The notes beneath the pieces were generated by a model that ran no database searches, was not told the DNA's origin, and was given only the letters and a program-made list of their open reading frames with translations. The position numbers and the translations under genes are program-made. From Methylococcaceae bacterium (GTDB taxonomy: Bacteria; Pseudomonadota; Gammaproteobacteria; Methylococcales; Methylomonadaceae): a stretch of DNA of 64,000 nt. Location of the stretch: the NCBI GenBank assembly GCA_006844705.1, contig SPJS01000067.1, forward strand, positions 1-64,000, read 5' to 3'. Below are positions 38,530 to 47,917 of the stretch, piece by piece (the first letter of the stretch is position 1; every line of letters begins with the position of its first letter).

Positions 38530-38553
38530 AAACCGGCTTAGGCCGGTTTTTTT
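38530..38553 (+). terminator. Intrinsic terminator of hom-thrC
   Basis: AAACCGGC and GCCGGTTT pair around TTAG, followed by seven T. It lies 22 bases after the thrC stop and ends nine bases before the recJ start, so recJ must have its promoter close by or be read through. Confidence 0.9.
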
Positions 38554-38561
38554 ATTTCATT

Positions 38562-40313
38562 ATGTATTCTCATCGCACTAGAAAGCATATCAAGGCACGT
38601 CCAATTGGGCATATTGCAAATTGTTTGCATAAATACGATCCTGTAATTCAGCGAATACTCAGTAGCCGGGGGGTCAGTAAGGAAACCGAGTTAGACACAC
38701 ATTTAAAGGCGTTACCTTCTCCGTGGGTATTGTCTGGTATGGATAATATGGTTGCTCAACTGGTTGCTGCTTTCAAGCAGCAACAAAAAATAACCATCGT
38801 GGCCGATTTTGATGCTGATGGCGCGACCAGTTGTGCAGTCGCCGTCAGGGGGCTGAAGATGATGGGGGCGCAGCATGTGGATTTTGTGGTGCCGGACCGG
38901 TTTGTATACGGTTATGGATTAACGCCTGAAATTGTTGATCTGGTTAAGCAGCAGAATGCTGATGTCATTATTACTGTAGATAATGGAATTTCCAGTATTG
39001 AAGGTGTAAAAACAGCCAGGCAGGCAGGCATAAAAGTGTTGGTGACAGATCATCATTTACCCGGTGAAGTTTTGCCTGAGGCAGAAGCCATTGTTAACCC
39101 TAATTTACCTGAAGACGTGTTTCCAAGTAAGCATCTCGCGGGTGTTGGGGTGATTTTTTATGTCTTGATGGCGTTGCGCAGTCGTCTACGTGAAGAACAT
39201 TGGTTTGCTGAGCAGAATATTTCTGAACCCAATCTTGCGCAACTACTGGATTTGGTGGCACTGGGCACAGTTGCTGATGTTGTGTCGCTTGACCACATAA
39301 ACCGAATTTTGGTTCATCAAGGTTTGCAACGTATCCGTGCTGGGCAGTGTGTACCGGGAATACTTGCGCTGATTGATCGTGCTGGGCGTAAATATCAACA
39401 CCTAGTGGCATCAGATCTTGGCTTTTCTGTTGCTCCGCGCCTTAACGCAGCAGGCCGCATGGATAATATGTCACTGGGTATTCAATGTTTACTGAGTGAG
39501 GATATGGATTTTTGTAAACGCTCTGCGCAAGACTTGGATGATTTGAATCAAGATCGAAAAGCTGTTGAAGCGCAGATGAAGCGCGAAGCACATCAAATAT
39601 TGTCTGAAATGGCCGTTTTAAATGAAAAACAAGTGCCTGCCGGGGTATGCATTTATCACCAGGATTGGCATCAGGGGGTTATTGGCATACTTGCTTCACG
39701 TGTAAAAGATAAGATACATCGACCGGTAATTGCATTTGCAAAAACGGATGATGATGAAATAAAAGGGTCTGCCAGATCAATTCCCGGCGTTCATATCAGA
39801 GATGTGTTGAGCGAAATTGCAGCTATGCACCCCGAGTTGTTAACAAAATTTGGCGGCCATGCAATGGCCGCCGGTTTGTCTATCAAAATGCATGATTATC
39901 CTCATTTTGCATTATTGTTTGATGAGGTGGTGAGCAACAGACTTGATCAGGTTGATTTACAGCAAACTGCCTGGACAGATGGCGAGTTGCAACAATCTCA
40001 TTTCAACTTACCCTTTGCTGAGCAGCTAAAACAGATTGCAGTGTGGGGGCAGTCCTTTCCAGAGCCTGTTTTTCATGCTGAGTTTGATGTTATTCAATGT
40101 CGAATCGTCGGGCAACAGCATTTGAAGTTTGTTTTGCGTTTGCCTTTTGATAACACGTTAGTTGACGCGATTGCCTTTTTTGTAGAAAAACCAGAGACCT
40201 TATTAGGGTGTAGGCGCTTAACTGCAGTATTCAAGCTTGACATTAATGAGTTCAGAGGGAACCGGGATTTGCAGTTATTAATTGACTACTTTGAGGTAAA
40301 TGACGCGTCCTAA
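38562..40313 (+). CDS. recJ: Single-stranded-DNA exonuclease RecJ
   Basis: RecJ degrades single-stranded DNA 5' to 3' in repair and recombination. The 583-aa protein has the DHH-family motifs VADFDADGATS (about 79-89), TVDNGIS, DHHLPG and LGTVADVVSLD, then the DHHA1 region with GGHAMAAGL. Length matches E. coli (577). The start ATG directly follows the thrC terminator and no clear SD is visible. It converges with the small gene at 40316. Confidence 0.96.
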   Translation: MYSHRTRKHIKARPIGHIANCLHKYDPVIQRILSSRGVSKETELDTHLKALPSPWVLSGMDNMVAQLVAAFKQQQKITIVADFDADGATSCAVAVRGLKMMGAQHVDFVVPDRFVYGYGLTPEIVDLVKQQNADVIITVDNGISSIEGVKTARQAGIKVLVTDHHLPGEVLPEAEAIVNPNLPEDVFPSKHLAGVGVIFYVLMALRSRLREEHWFAEQNISEPNLAQLLDLVALGTVADVVSLDHINRILVHQGLQRIRAGQCVPGILALIDRAGRKYQHLVASDLGFSVAPRLNAAGRMDNMSLGIQCLLSEDMDFCKRSAQDLDDLNQDRKAVEAQMKREAHQILSEMAVLNEKQVPAGVCIYHQDWHQGVIGILASRVKDKIHRPVIAFAKTDDDEIKGSARSIPGVHIRDVLSEIAAMHPELLTKFGGHAMAAGLSIKMHDYPHFALLFDEVVSNRLDQVDLQQTAWTDGELQQSHFNLPFAEQLKQIAVWGQSFPEPVFHAEFDVIQCRIVGQQHLKFVLRLPFDNTLVDAIAFFVEKPETLLGCRRLTAVFKLDINEFRGNRDLQLLIDYFEVNDAS

Positions 40314-40315
40314 TA

Positions 40316-40624
40316 TTACTCGATCTGTGCGCTTTTCCTTTGCGCCATTCTTTTCAAGTAGGTCAAATAATCTGATTCATCAATAGTGATCAATTCTTCC
40401 AGGTAATGCCGGGCAGACTTTGATGTTTGTATTTCGCTTAACCGTAGCAAGGCAATTTCCTTGAGTTTCAAGTCATTGGATTGATATAGAAATTTAAGTT
40501 GAGGTAGAATTTCTTCATCAATTTCCTTTTCAGATAATTCTAATGAGCTTAGAGAAAAGGAATCATTCATTTCTTGTACGGGATTCAGGTTGATTGCATT
40601 ATTATTTATTAGTATCGTGCTCAT
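40316..40624 (-). CDS. Small acidic hypothetical protein
   Basis: The 102-aa product has a polar N-terminus (ILINNNAINLNP) and an acidic helical middle, with ILPQLKFLYQSNDLKLKEIALLRLSEI resembling a single HEAT-type helical pair. No signal, membrane segment or catalytic motif is visible. Its stop lies two bases from the recJ stop (convergent). The upstream 290 bases on its strand contain the MITE, so a promoter may lie near or in that element. I do not recognise a family. Confidence 0.55.
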   Translation of the reverse strand: MSTILINNNAINLNPVQEMNDSFSLSSLELSEKEIDEEILPQLKFLYQSNDLKLKEIALLRLSEIQTSKSARHYLEELITIDESDYLTYLKRMAQRKSAQIE

Positions 40625-40765
40625 CGATTCAATATTTGGTCGGGGTATCCAAATAATAGAAAAAAAAAAGCGTTTAGATTTCTTGGGATTAGAGCATTAT
40701 TGTATATTTGGCATTATGTTCAAAAAATACAAGTTCATTTTGAGAACTAATTAACGTTTTCTTAA

Positions 40766-40843
40766 GGAACCTCTGATTAAGTTGGTTAGAATTTAGCGAC
40801 AGCTTTAGCAAGCTAAAAATAATTGGACTTGATCAGAGGTTCC
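40766..40843. mobile_element. 78-bp MITE flanked by TTAA duplications
   Basis: Terminal inverted repeats GGAACCTCTGATTAAG and CTTGATCAGAGGTTCC differ at one base. Both ends are flanked by TTAA (40762-40765 and 40844-40847), as expected for a 4-bp target duplication of an IS5-like element. The interior pairs further (AAGT/ACTT, TTTAGC/GCTAAA), making the whole element foldable into one hairpin. It has no coding capacity. It lies in a 287-base gap between the small gene and the hydroxylase. Confidence 0.75.
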
Positions 40844-40911
40844 TTAAGATTAAGATGTAATTAGGCGGGGCACTCGTGAATATAGAGAAAATACGGTAGG
40901 CAAAGTGCTCG

Positions 40912-42141
40912 TTAAGGAAGGGGGTGCCCCTTGGCTAATTTGGGACGTTTACCTTCGAGCCCCATGGCTTCTTTCATGACTCTGATTTTAGCCGGTTTAA
41001 TGTGTTCAGCCATTCCTAATCCAAGATTGCGCAAGATTTTTATAGGCAGAATGTCGTTACTGAACACGCGGTAAAACAAATCCATCACGGTCATCATTTT
41101 GAGGTTTTCCTGTTTTCTCATGGCTTCATAATTTTTCAACAGACTCAAGTCAGCAAAGTTTTGCTTGTTTTGTTGGGCATCCCATAATATTTCAGCTAAT
41201 GCAGCCGCATCGAGTAAGCCAATATTAACCCCTTGTCCGGCTAGCGGGTTGATCATATGGGCGGCGTCTCCAATAACGGCTGCGCCTTGTTTAACATACT
41301 GTTGAGCATGTTGGCGTTTTAGAGGGAAGCTGGCTTTGCCTTCGATCTTTTCAATCGCCCCAAGACACTGTGGAAAAGTCTGTTCTATCGCTTCAATTAA
41401 AGCCTTGTCGGATAAACTTTTCAGTTTTTTTATATTGTCTGGAGCGTTATACCAGACCAGTGATGCGTGATGGCCGGATAAAGGTAAAAACGCTTGAGGG
41501 CCTTGTTTTACAAAACGTTGCCAGGTGATGTCTTGCTGCGGAAGGGCGGTTTCAACATTGATGACCAACGCATGTTGGTCATAGTCCCAACTATTGACCC
41601 CAATTCCCATCGCATGGCGAGTGCGAGATTGCCCTCCATCAGCTGCAATTAACAGTTTGCACTGTAATTGGTACTGATTGTCTAGCTGAATCGTAGAACA
41701 ATCATGGTTGTAATCAATAAAATCGATATTGACATCGCTGATTAAGTGAAGGTTGGAGAAATGAGGGATATGTTCCAGCAGCGATAATTGAATGACCCGG
41801 TTTTCAACAATAAACCCCAGTTCTGATAATCCTGAATCTCGGCAATTGAATTCGGTGTCACCGACAGTTTCCCATACACGCATGCGGGCAAAAGGGCATG
41901 TGCGTTTGTTTACAATGTTGTCCCATGCCCCAATTGTTTGCAAAATTTTCTGTGAAGCTATGCTGAGAGCAGAAACTCTCAAATCATGAGGTTGTTGAGG
42001 ATCAAACGCTGAGGGTATGTTTCTTTCGATGATAGCGACGGAATAGTTTGAATTTCCAAGCGCGCAGGCTAGTGTGGCCCCCACCATGCCACCACCGACA
42101 ATGATAATATCGTATTTTTGTGTTGTTAATTCTGTATTCAT
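40912..42141 (-). CDS. UbiH/UbiF-family FAD monooxygenase
   Basis: This flavoprotein hydroxylase, 409 aa, has IIVGGGMVGATLACALG near the N-terminus, the UbiH/COQ6 motif DLRVSALSIAS and the second FAD motif GDAAHMINPLAGQGVN (about 285-300). It probably hydroxylates the ring in ubiquinone synthesis; which position cannot be told from sequence. I begin at ATG 42141; a TTG three codons earlier is possible. It is divergent from the glutamate synthase gene with about 200 bases between. Confidence 0.88.
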   Translation of the reverse strand: MNTELTTQKYDIIIVGGGMVGATLACALGNSNYSVAIIERNIPSAFDPQQPHDLRVSALSIASQKILQTIGAWDNIVNKRTCPFARMRVWETVGDTEFNCRDSGLSELGFIVENRVIQLSLLEHIPHFSNLHLISDVNIDFIDYNHDCSTIQLDNQYQLQCKLLIAADGGQSRTRHAMGIGVNSWDYDQHALVINVETALPQQDITWQRFVKQGPQAFLPLSGHHASLVWYNAPDNIKKLKSLSDKALIEAIEQTFPQCLGAIEKIEGKASFPLKRQHAQQYVKQGAAVIGDAAHMINPLAGQGVNIGLLDAAALAEILWDAQQNKQNFADLSLLKNYEAMRKQENLKMMTVMDLFYRVFSNDILPIKILRNLGLGMAEHIKPAKIRVMKEAMGLEGKRPKLAKGHPLP

Positions 42142-42258
42142 TGAGGACAAACTTAATTGAATGACACCAGGTAGACTTCGTGGTAAAATTGAAAAATTTC
42201 ACTGGTGCTAATTCAGTGACGGAGAATGGTGATGTAAATCAGTAGTATTTAAGCGGTA

Positions 42259-42319
42259 TTGACTGTAACATGCTATTCGCTAAAAAACCACAACCTGTTG
42301 TTTGATCCAGGCATCAAAC
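42259..42319 (+). promoter_or_regulatory. Promoter and leader hairpin of the glutamate synthase gene
   Basis: TTGACT (42259-42264), 16 bases and TAAAAA (42281-42286) suggest a sigma-70 promoter. GTTTGAT/ATCAAAC (42300-42319) forms a 7-bp hairpin with hexaloop CCAGGC, 32 bases before the ATG, either an operator or a leader stem. Confidence 0.4.
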
Positions 42320-42351
42320 GATTTCAATAGATAGAAAAGGAACGGGACTCT

Positions 42352-45300
42352 ATGACAGAAAACTCCCTGAAGACATCAAAATACATGCTGTATGACGTTG
42401 AACAATCTCGCGATAGTTGCGGAGTGGGGTTCATAACCAATAAACACAGCAAACAAACACATGACCTTTTAGCAAAATCGCATGAGGCGTTATGCACCAT
42501 TCCGCATCGGGGTGGGATGAGTGCTGAAGGCATCGGTGACGGTGCGGGTGTCAATATTGATTTGTCTTTAAAGTTTTTCCGGAAAATAACGGGAATGCAG
42601 GCATTGCAACCAGGTGAATTTGGTGTTGCCAATTTCTTTTTCCCTGATGATCATACTCATTTCGACAAAGCGGCTAAAGATTTGGTGAACACATATCTGG
42701 CTGAATTCGATTTATCTGTTATCAAATGGCGTGACATTCCGGTTGATAATTCTGTACTTAGAGACGCAGCAATTAAAGCTCAACTGCCAATTAAACAGGT
42801 CATATTTAAACGTCCAGCCTCATTGTCAACGGCTTCCCAGGAAGAGTTTGAACAACATATTCAAAATGCATTGTTAGCGATTGAAGCTGACGGGTTTAGT
42901 CGGGAAGAACTTCTTGGATTTTACCCTCTGTCCATGAGTTCACGCACCCAAGTGTACAAGGGGCGTTTGAATTCTTTTGAAGTCATCCCCTATTTCACTG
43001 ACCTGTATGATCAGGATCATGAAATCCATACCTTGTTTTTTCATACACGTTTTTCTACCAATACTGCTCCTGCAACCATGATGGCTCAGCCATTTCGCTA
43101 CATGGCGCATAATGGTGAATTAAATACCGATAAGAAAAACAGGCTTAGCGAGAATGCCATTGCCCGGCAAAATAACAAACATGTTGTTTTTCCTTGCGGC
43201 CAGTCTGACTCGGGTCGCCTTGACCAAACCCTGACTCGTCGAATAAATGAAGACGAACTGGATATAGTTACCGCTATCCTGGCAATGATGCCACCTGCCT
43301 GGGAAAACGATCCTACCTTGTCGCCAGAAGTCAGAGCCATGCTCGAGTACTTTAGTTTGTATGAAGAAAAAAACGATGGGCCGGCGGCACTGATTTTTTC
43401 TGATGGTTTACGTGTCGGGGCACGTCTTGATCGATTGGGGTTGCGTCCATTACGTTCAGTTGAAACACACGAATATTTATGCGTGATGTCAGAAGCCGGG
43501 CAGATCGATTTTCCTGCTGAACAAGTGATTATGCGTGGACGCATTGAAGCCGGAGGGATGTTGTATTTTGATCATACCAGCGGCGAATCCTATGATAGTC
43601 ACCAGGTAATGGAAAAACTGGCCAAGCAAAAGGATTACCAGGCGTTGCTGGATCAAAAAAGACTGCATATTTCAGGCTTGCCTGAGGTGGCCATAGATCA
43701 AATTTCCAGCGAACATGCTTTCAGTATTGAACAACGTCATACGGCCTATTCACTGAATCAGGAAAGTTTCAAATTTTTACTGGATCCTATGCTGGCTAAT
43801 GGATTGGAAAAAGTAACTGCGATGGGCTATGGCATCACACCCAATGCATTGAGCTCCGCTGAAGGGGGCATGTCTCGTTATTTCAGTCAGCGATTTGCTC
43901 AGGTGACCAATCCGCCTTTGGATTCTTTGCGGGAAAGTGACGGTATGACTTTGCGCGTCTCCTTAGGTGCAAAACCCACCTTTGCAGACGTTGACAGCAA
44001 ACAACTGGTTATCGATTCACCCGTATTGCAATGTACGCAATTGGAGAAAATCCGCAGGCAAAAAGAAGTCAAAGTCGTGTCGCTTGATATGGTGTTTACA
44101 CCTGATTTTGAAAATGCACAGGCCAATGCGGACGCCCTTGAAATGGCTTTTCTTGCTGTTTGTGATCAAATTGAGCAGGCGGCCAAAGAAAATGCCGGAA
44201 TCATTATTCTTTCTGATGCGAATATCTCAAAAGACAAAGCGGCAATTCCTGCCTTGTTGATGGTTGCAGCAGCTAATCAGCATATGGTTAAGCAAGGTGT
44301 ACGGTTTAATTCATCATTAATTGTCGAAACCGGGCAGGCGGCCAGTCCCCATGATGTGGCGACTATTCTTGGTTTTGGTGCCTCTGCAATCTGCCCATTG
44401 AGTGTGCATAACCGGGTAACGACACTTTATCCTGAAAATGAATGGCAGGCTGGGTTGGATAATTTCCAGAAAGGGGTGGCTAAATCATTGATGAAAACGA
44501 TGGGTAAATTTGGTTTATGTACTGCTGAGAGTTATATAGGTGGTGAGTTTTTTGAATCAAATTATCTTGACACAAATGAGCCCAAATTACAGCCGTATTT
44601 CCCGAACATCAATTCACCGGTAGGTGGCGTACGATATCTGGATATTGCAAACAGTGCTGTTGAATGGCACCACAAAGCGCTAGCGGTAAATTCCGAAAAT
44701 GACATTCCATTCCTTGGTTTATTCAAAGAACGTCAGGATGGTGCGGGACATACTTTTGGTAATACCGCCGTCAAGGAATATATCAATATGACGGATGAGG
44801 ATATTATGTATATTCCTCAGCAAAAATCCAATGAAGTCAGTGATACGGCATATCTTGATTTTGGGTTCACTAGACGCACACCGAAACAGATTGACGCGTT
44901 TGGGATTACACCGGCTTACCGCAGTTTTATTACCAATTTATATTATGAGCGTCAACAGCGCCCTGCAGCACTGCGCGATATCATGGGGTTTCCTGTTGAT
45001 GTGTCTAACGCGCAAGATCAAGAGGCATTTGATCGAGTTCTAGGAAGCCAAAATCTGAACGGTAACAACAATTATTCGATTAAAGGGTTGACGGTTAAGA
45101 CAGGCTCGGAAGACAAATTTGTCATTCAATTCGACCAGGATAACTCTGCAGCTCGGCTTCAGCAATTGGCAAATCATTTAATGGCCCGATTTGGACTTGC
45201 CCAGGATCAAATTAATCTGACAGACAAATTAAGTCTGTCTGTTGCAGTTGGCAGTGCATGTGCAAACTATTTGTCCAAAGTCAAAGAAGCACGTGCAAGC

Positions 45301-47829
45301 CTTGATTTGGCAGATGTTCAACCTGCGCATGAAATCACTGCAACATTAACATCCGGTGCAATGAGTCATGGTGCATTGCTGGCTGAAGCACATGAAGCGG
45401 TCGCCATGGGCACAAATATTGTCGGTGCGTTGAGCAATTCAGGTGAGGGTGGCGAGCATTCCAGCCGCTTTAACACGCTGAAGTCTTGTAAGATCAAACA
45501 GTTTGCCTCTGGCCGTTTTGGTGTTTGGGCGGGGTACCTTGCCGATCCAAATGTTGAAGAAATTGAAATTAAAATTGCCCAGGGCGCCAAGCCAGGTGAA
45601 GGCGGTCAGTTACCGGCGCCTAAAGTGTCAGTTGAAATTGCATCATTACGCGGTGGAACGCCGAAAGTTGAACTGGTCAGTCCGCCGCCTCATCATGATA
45701 CCTATTCAATCGAAGATTTAGGGCAGCTGATTCACGATGCCAAGGCAGCCCGGGTTAAAGTTATTGTTAAACTGGTATCTTCTGAAGGTATCGGCACAAT
45801 TGCGGTAGGTGTTGCTAAAGCCGGTGCGGATGTCATCAATGTGGCTGGTAATACAGGGGGAACCGGTGCGGCCGCGGTTACCAGTCTTAAAAATACCGGG
45901 CGCTCACCAGAAATCGGCATTGCCGAAGTGCATCAGGCATTGTGTGTGAATGGCTTGCGTGAAAAAGTTGTATTACGCTGTAGTGCAGCACACCAAAGTG
46001 GTGTGGATGTGGTGAAGTCGGCAATTTTAGGTGCTGATTCTTTCGAATTCGGCACAACAGCCTTGATGATGCTGCGCTGTGTTATGGCTAAAAACTGTAA
46101 TATCAAATGTCCGGCCGGGTTAACGACTGTGCATGAAGAGTTCAAAGGCGATGCGCGGGTTTTAGCCCAGTATTTTATGAATCTTGCTCATGAAGTTCGT
46201 GAAATTCTGGCAGAACTGGGTTACAAAAGTTTACAGGAACTGCGTGGAAAAACTGAATTACTGCATTTGATTAATCACCCCAGCATGGTAGGTCAGCTTG
46301 ATTTTTCCCAACTGCTGCATGAGTGTGAAGAAATTATTATCTCTGAGCCAGTTTATCTGGAAGCGGATTTCAAAAAAGACGATGTGTTTATTGAACAAAT
46401 TAAATCGTTCTTGGTAAACAGTGATAAACCGCACATCGTTATTGAAGGTGAGCAATTTAAGTTAAATAACTGTAACAAGACGGTTGGTGGTCAAACAGCT
46501 ATTGATATTGAACGGCTTTTGAATTACCAACTAACTGATGATCAAATTTCTAATTCATCAATTATTTATACCAATCAACATGGACGACGTTATCTGGCAC
46601 CAGATTCAGTGATTATTAAAACATCTGGGGCAGCAGGGCAAAGTTATGCGGCATTTAATAATGATGGTATGCGTATGGAACACACGGGGACGTGTAATGA
46701 CGGCGTAGGAAAAACTGCATGTGGTGGAACTATTGTTATTAAATCACCAGGGGGTGGATCAGATAATAATGGCGAGAATGTACTGATTGGTAATTTTGCT
46801 TTATTTGGCGCGAGTGGCAGTAAAGCATTTGTCAATGGTCAAGCCGGTGATCGCTTTGCTGTGCGAAATTCCGGTGCATTGGCAGTGGTTGAAGGCGTGG
46901 GCGATTTTGCTTGTGAGTATATGATTAACGGAACCGTGTTGAACTTGGGTGGTTTCGGTAAAGGCTTTTGTACTGGTATGTCTGGTGGTAATGCCTACCA
47001 ATATGATCCTGATAATTTGTTACATGATTTGTTTGACAAGTCATCTGTAGAGATTCGTTCCTTGCAGGAAGAAACAGAGGTTTCCAAGGCACATGAACAA
47101 TTCATTTTGAGCATGATGGAAGAACATGTCCGCTATACCGGTTCGGAAAAAGCACAATTTATTTTGCAGAACTGGAATGTAGAAAGACAGTATTTCAAAT
47201 TTGCAGTCCCGCTTTGGCTTTATAAAACTCAGACATCTGAATTTCTGGCAAAGGCAATTGACCGCAAAGTAATAATTGAAGAGTTATCCGTGTCTCTTGC
47301 TCAGCAACATATTGAACAGATTCAACAAGCAGCCCAATCAGCGCAGCCTTTGTTTGCCGGACTCTCGCCAGGATATGGTGAGATTGACTCTGAATTAACT
47401 CACCAATTGTTGAATAGTTTTGCAGTCATTGATAAATCCCAGCAAATCGCCAGAGATCAGTTAAAGAAAGCCGGCAATGCTAATCCTACTCAAGGCGAGG
47501 TGGATGAGCGGGCGGATAAATTGTTACATCAGCGGCCACGTAAGTTGCAGGATGCTTTGGTGAAAAATGCGCGTGAAGCTTACAGCCAATATAATGATGA
47601 TCAACTGGCATCTTTATTGGCTGATAAACGCTTGTATGATTACAAGGCAGCATTAATCAGGCGTGATGTGCAGAGTATTAATTCGCTGGGTTCGACAGCG
47701 TGGATTATTGAACAAAGTCGAGTTAACCGGGAAGCATTAAAAGATGTTCCGTCGGTTGCTGAAAGTCTTGCCGGGCTGGCCAGCCTTGCCATCATTCAGG
47801 AAATGCTGGAACAGTCAGAAGCAGCATAG
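42352..47829 (+). CDS. gltB: Glutamate synthase large subunit, long form (1825 aa)
   Basis: The enzyme transfers glutamine amide nitrogen to 2-oxoglutarate. C23 in RDSCGVGF is the class II amidotransferase nucleophile after a short propeptide. Amidotransferase, central and FMN domains follow (FMN region about 960-1240), then the iron-sulfur cysteines C1243, C1249 and C1253, spaced one residue tighter than the usual C-x5-C-x4-C, and the GxGxG helix domain (about 1390-1560). About 200 residues after the normal family end (about 1620) are an unrecognised helical tail. Total length is roughly 300 above E. coli GltB. No gltD is adjacent; a diflavin reductase follows. Confidence 0.92.
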   Translation: MTENSLKTSKYMLYDVEQSRDSCGVGFITNKHSKQTHDLLAKSHEALCTIPHRGGMSAEGIGDGAGVNIDLSLKFFRKITGMQALQPGEFGVANFFFPDDHTHFDKAAKDLVNTYLAEFDLSVIKWRDIPVDNSVLRDAAIKAQLPIKQVIFKRPASLSTASQEEFEQHIQNALLAIEADGFSREELLGFYPLSMSSRTQVYKGRLNSFEVIPYFTDLYDQDHEIHTLFFHTRFSTNTAPATMMAQPFRYMAHNGELNTDKKNRLSENAIARQNNKHVVFPCGQSDSGRLDQTLTRRINEDELDIVTAILAMMPPAWENDPTLSPEVRAMLEYFSLYEEKNDGPAALIFSDGLRVGARLDRLGLRPLRSVETHEYLCVMSEAGQIDFPAEQVIMRGRIEAGGMLYFDHTSGESYDSHQVMEKLAKQKDYQALLDQKRLHISGLPEVAIDQISSEHAFSIEQRHTAYSLNQESFKFLLDPMLANGLEKVTAMGYGITPNALSSAEGGMSRYFSQRFAQVTNPPLDSLRESDGMTLRVSLGAKPTFADVDSKQLVIDSPVLQCTQLEKIRRQKEVKVVSLDMVFTPDFENAQANADALEMAFLAVCDQIEQAAKENAGIIILSDANISKDKAAIPALLMVAAANQHMVKQGVRFNSSLIVETGQAASPHDVATILGFGASAICPLSVHNRVTTLYPENEWQAGLDNFQKGVAKSLMKTMGKFGLCTAESYIGGEFFESNYLDTNEPKLQPYFPNINSPVGGVRYLDIANSAVEWHHKALAVNSENDIPFLGLFKERQDGAGHTFGNTAVKEYINMTDEDIMYIPQQKSNEVSDTAYLDFGFTRRTPKQIDAFGITPAYRSFITNLYYERQQRPAALRDIMGFPVDVSNAQDQEAFDRVLGSQNLNGNNNYSIKGLTVKTGSEDKFVIQFDQDNSAARLQQLANHLMARFGLAQDQINLTDKLSLSVAVGSACANYLSKVKEARASLDLADVQPAHEITATLTSGAMSHGALLAEAHEAVAMGTNIVGALSNSGEGGEHSSRFNTLKSCKIKQFASGRFGVWAGYLADPNVEEIEIKIAQGAKPGEGGQLPAPKVSVEIASLRGGTPKVELVSPPPHHDTYSIEDLGQLIHDAKAARVKVIVKLVSSEGIGTIAVGVAKAGADVINVAGNTGGTGAAAVTSLKNTGRSPEIGIAEVHQALCVNGLREKVVLRCSAAHQSGVDVVKSAILGADSFEFGTTALMMLRCVMAKNCNIKCPAGLTTVHEEFKGDARVLAQYFMNLAHEVREILAELGYKSLQELRGKTELLHLINHPSMVGQLDFSQLLHECEEIIISEPVYLEADFKKDDVFIEQIKSFLVNSDKPHIVIEGEQFKLNNCNKTVGGQTAIDIERLLNYQLTDDQISNSSIIYTNQHGRRYLAPDSVIIKTSGAAGQSYAAFNNDGMRMEHTGTCNDGVGKTACGGTIVIKSPGGGSDNNGENVLIGNFALFGASGSKAFVNGQAGDRFAVRNSGALAVVEGVGDFACEYMINGTVLNLGGFGKGFCTGMSGGNAYQYDPDNLLHDLFDKSSVEIRSLQEETEVSKAHEQFILSMMEEHVRYTGSEKAQFILQNWNVERQYFKFAVPLWLYKTQTSEFLAKAIDRKVIIEELSVSLAQQHIEQIQQAAQSAQPLFAGLSPGYGEIDSELTHQLLNSFAVIDKSQQIARDQLKKAGNANPTQGEVDERADKLLHQRPRKLQDALVKNAREAYSQYNDDQLASLLADKRLYDYKAALIRRDVQSINSLGSTAWIIEQSRVNREALKDVPSVAESLAGLASLAIIQEMLEQSEAA

Positions 47830-47917
47830 GTTCTGCACTCAGTTTCAATGCAACAGGTTAACCCATTTATTCAGTTCTTTGCCGGAATCATTTTCCGGCT
47901 ATACAGATTATTCAAAC

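Noticed and set aside
47744..47917. Upstream extension of the diflavin reductase overlapping gltB
   Set aside because: The extension is not flavodoxin-like and lies in the gltB coding region; ATG 47918 fits the family N-terminus.
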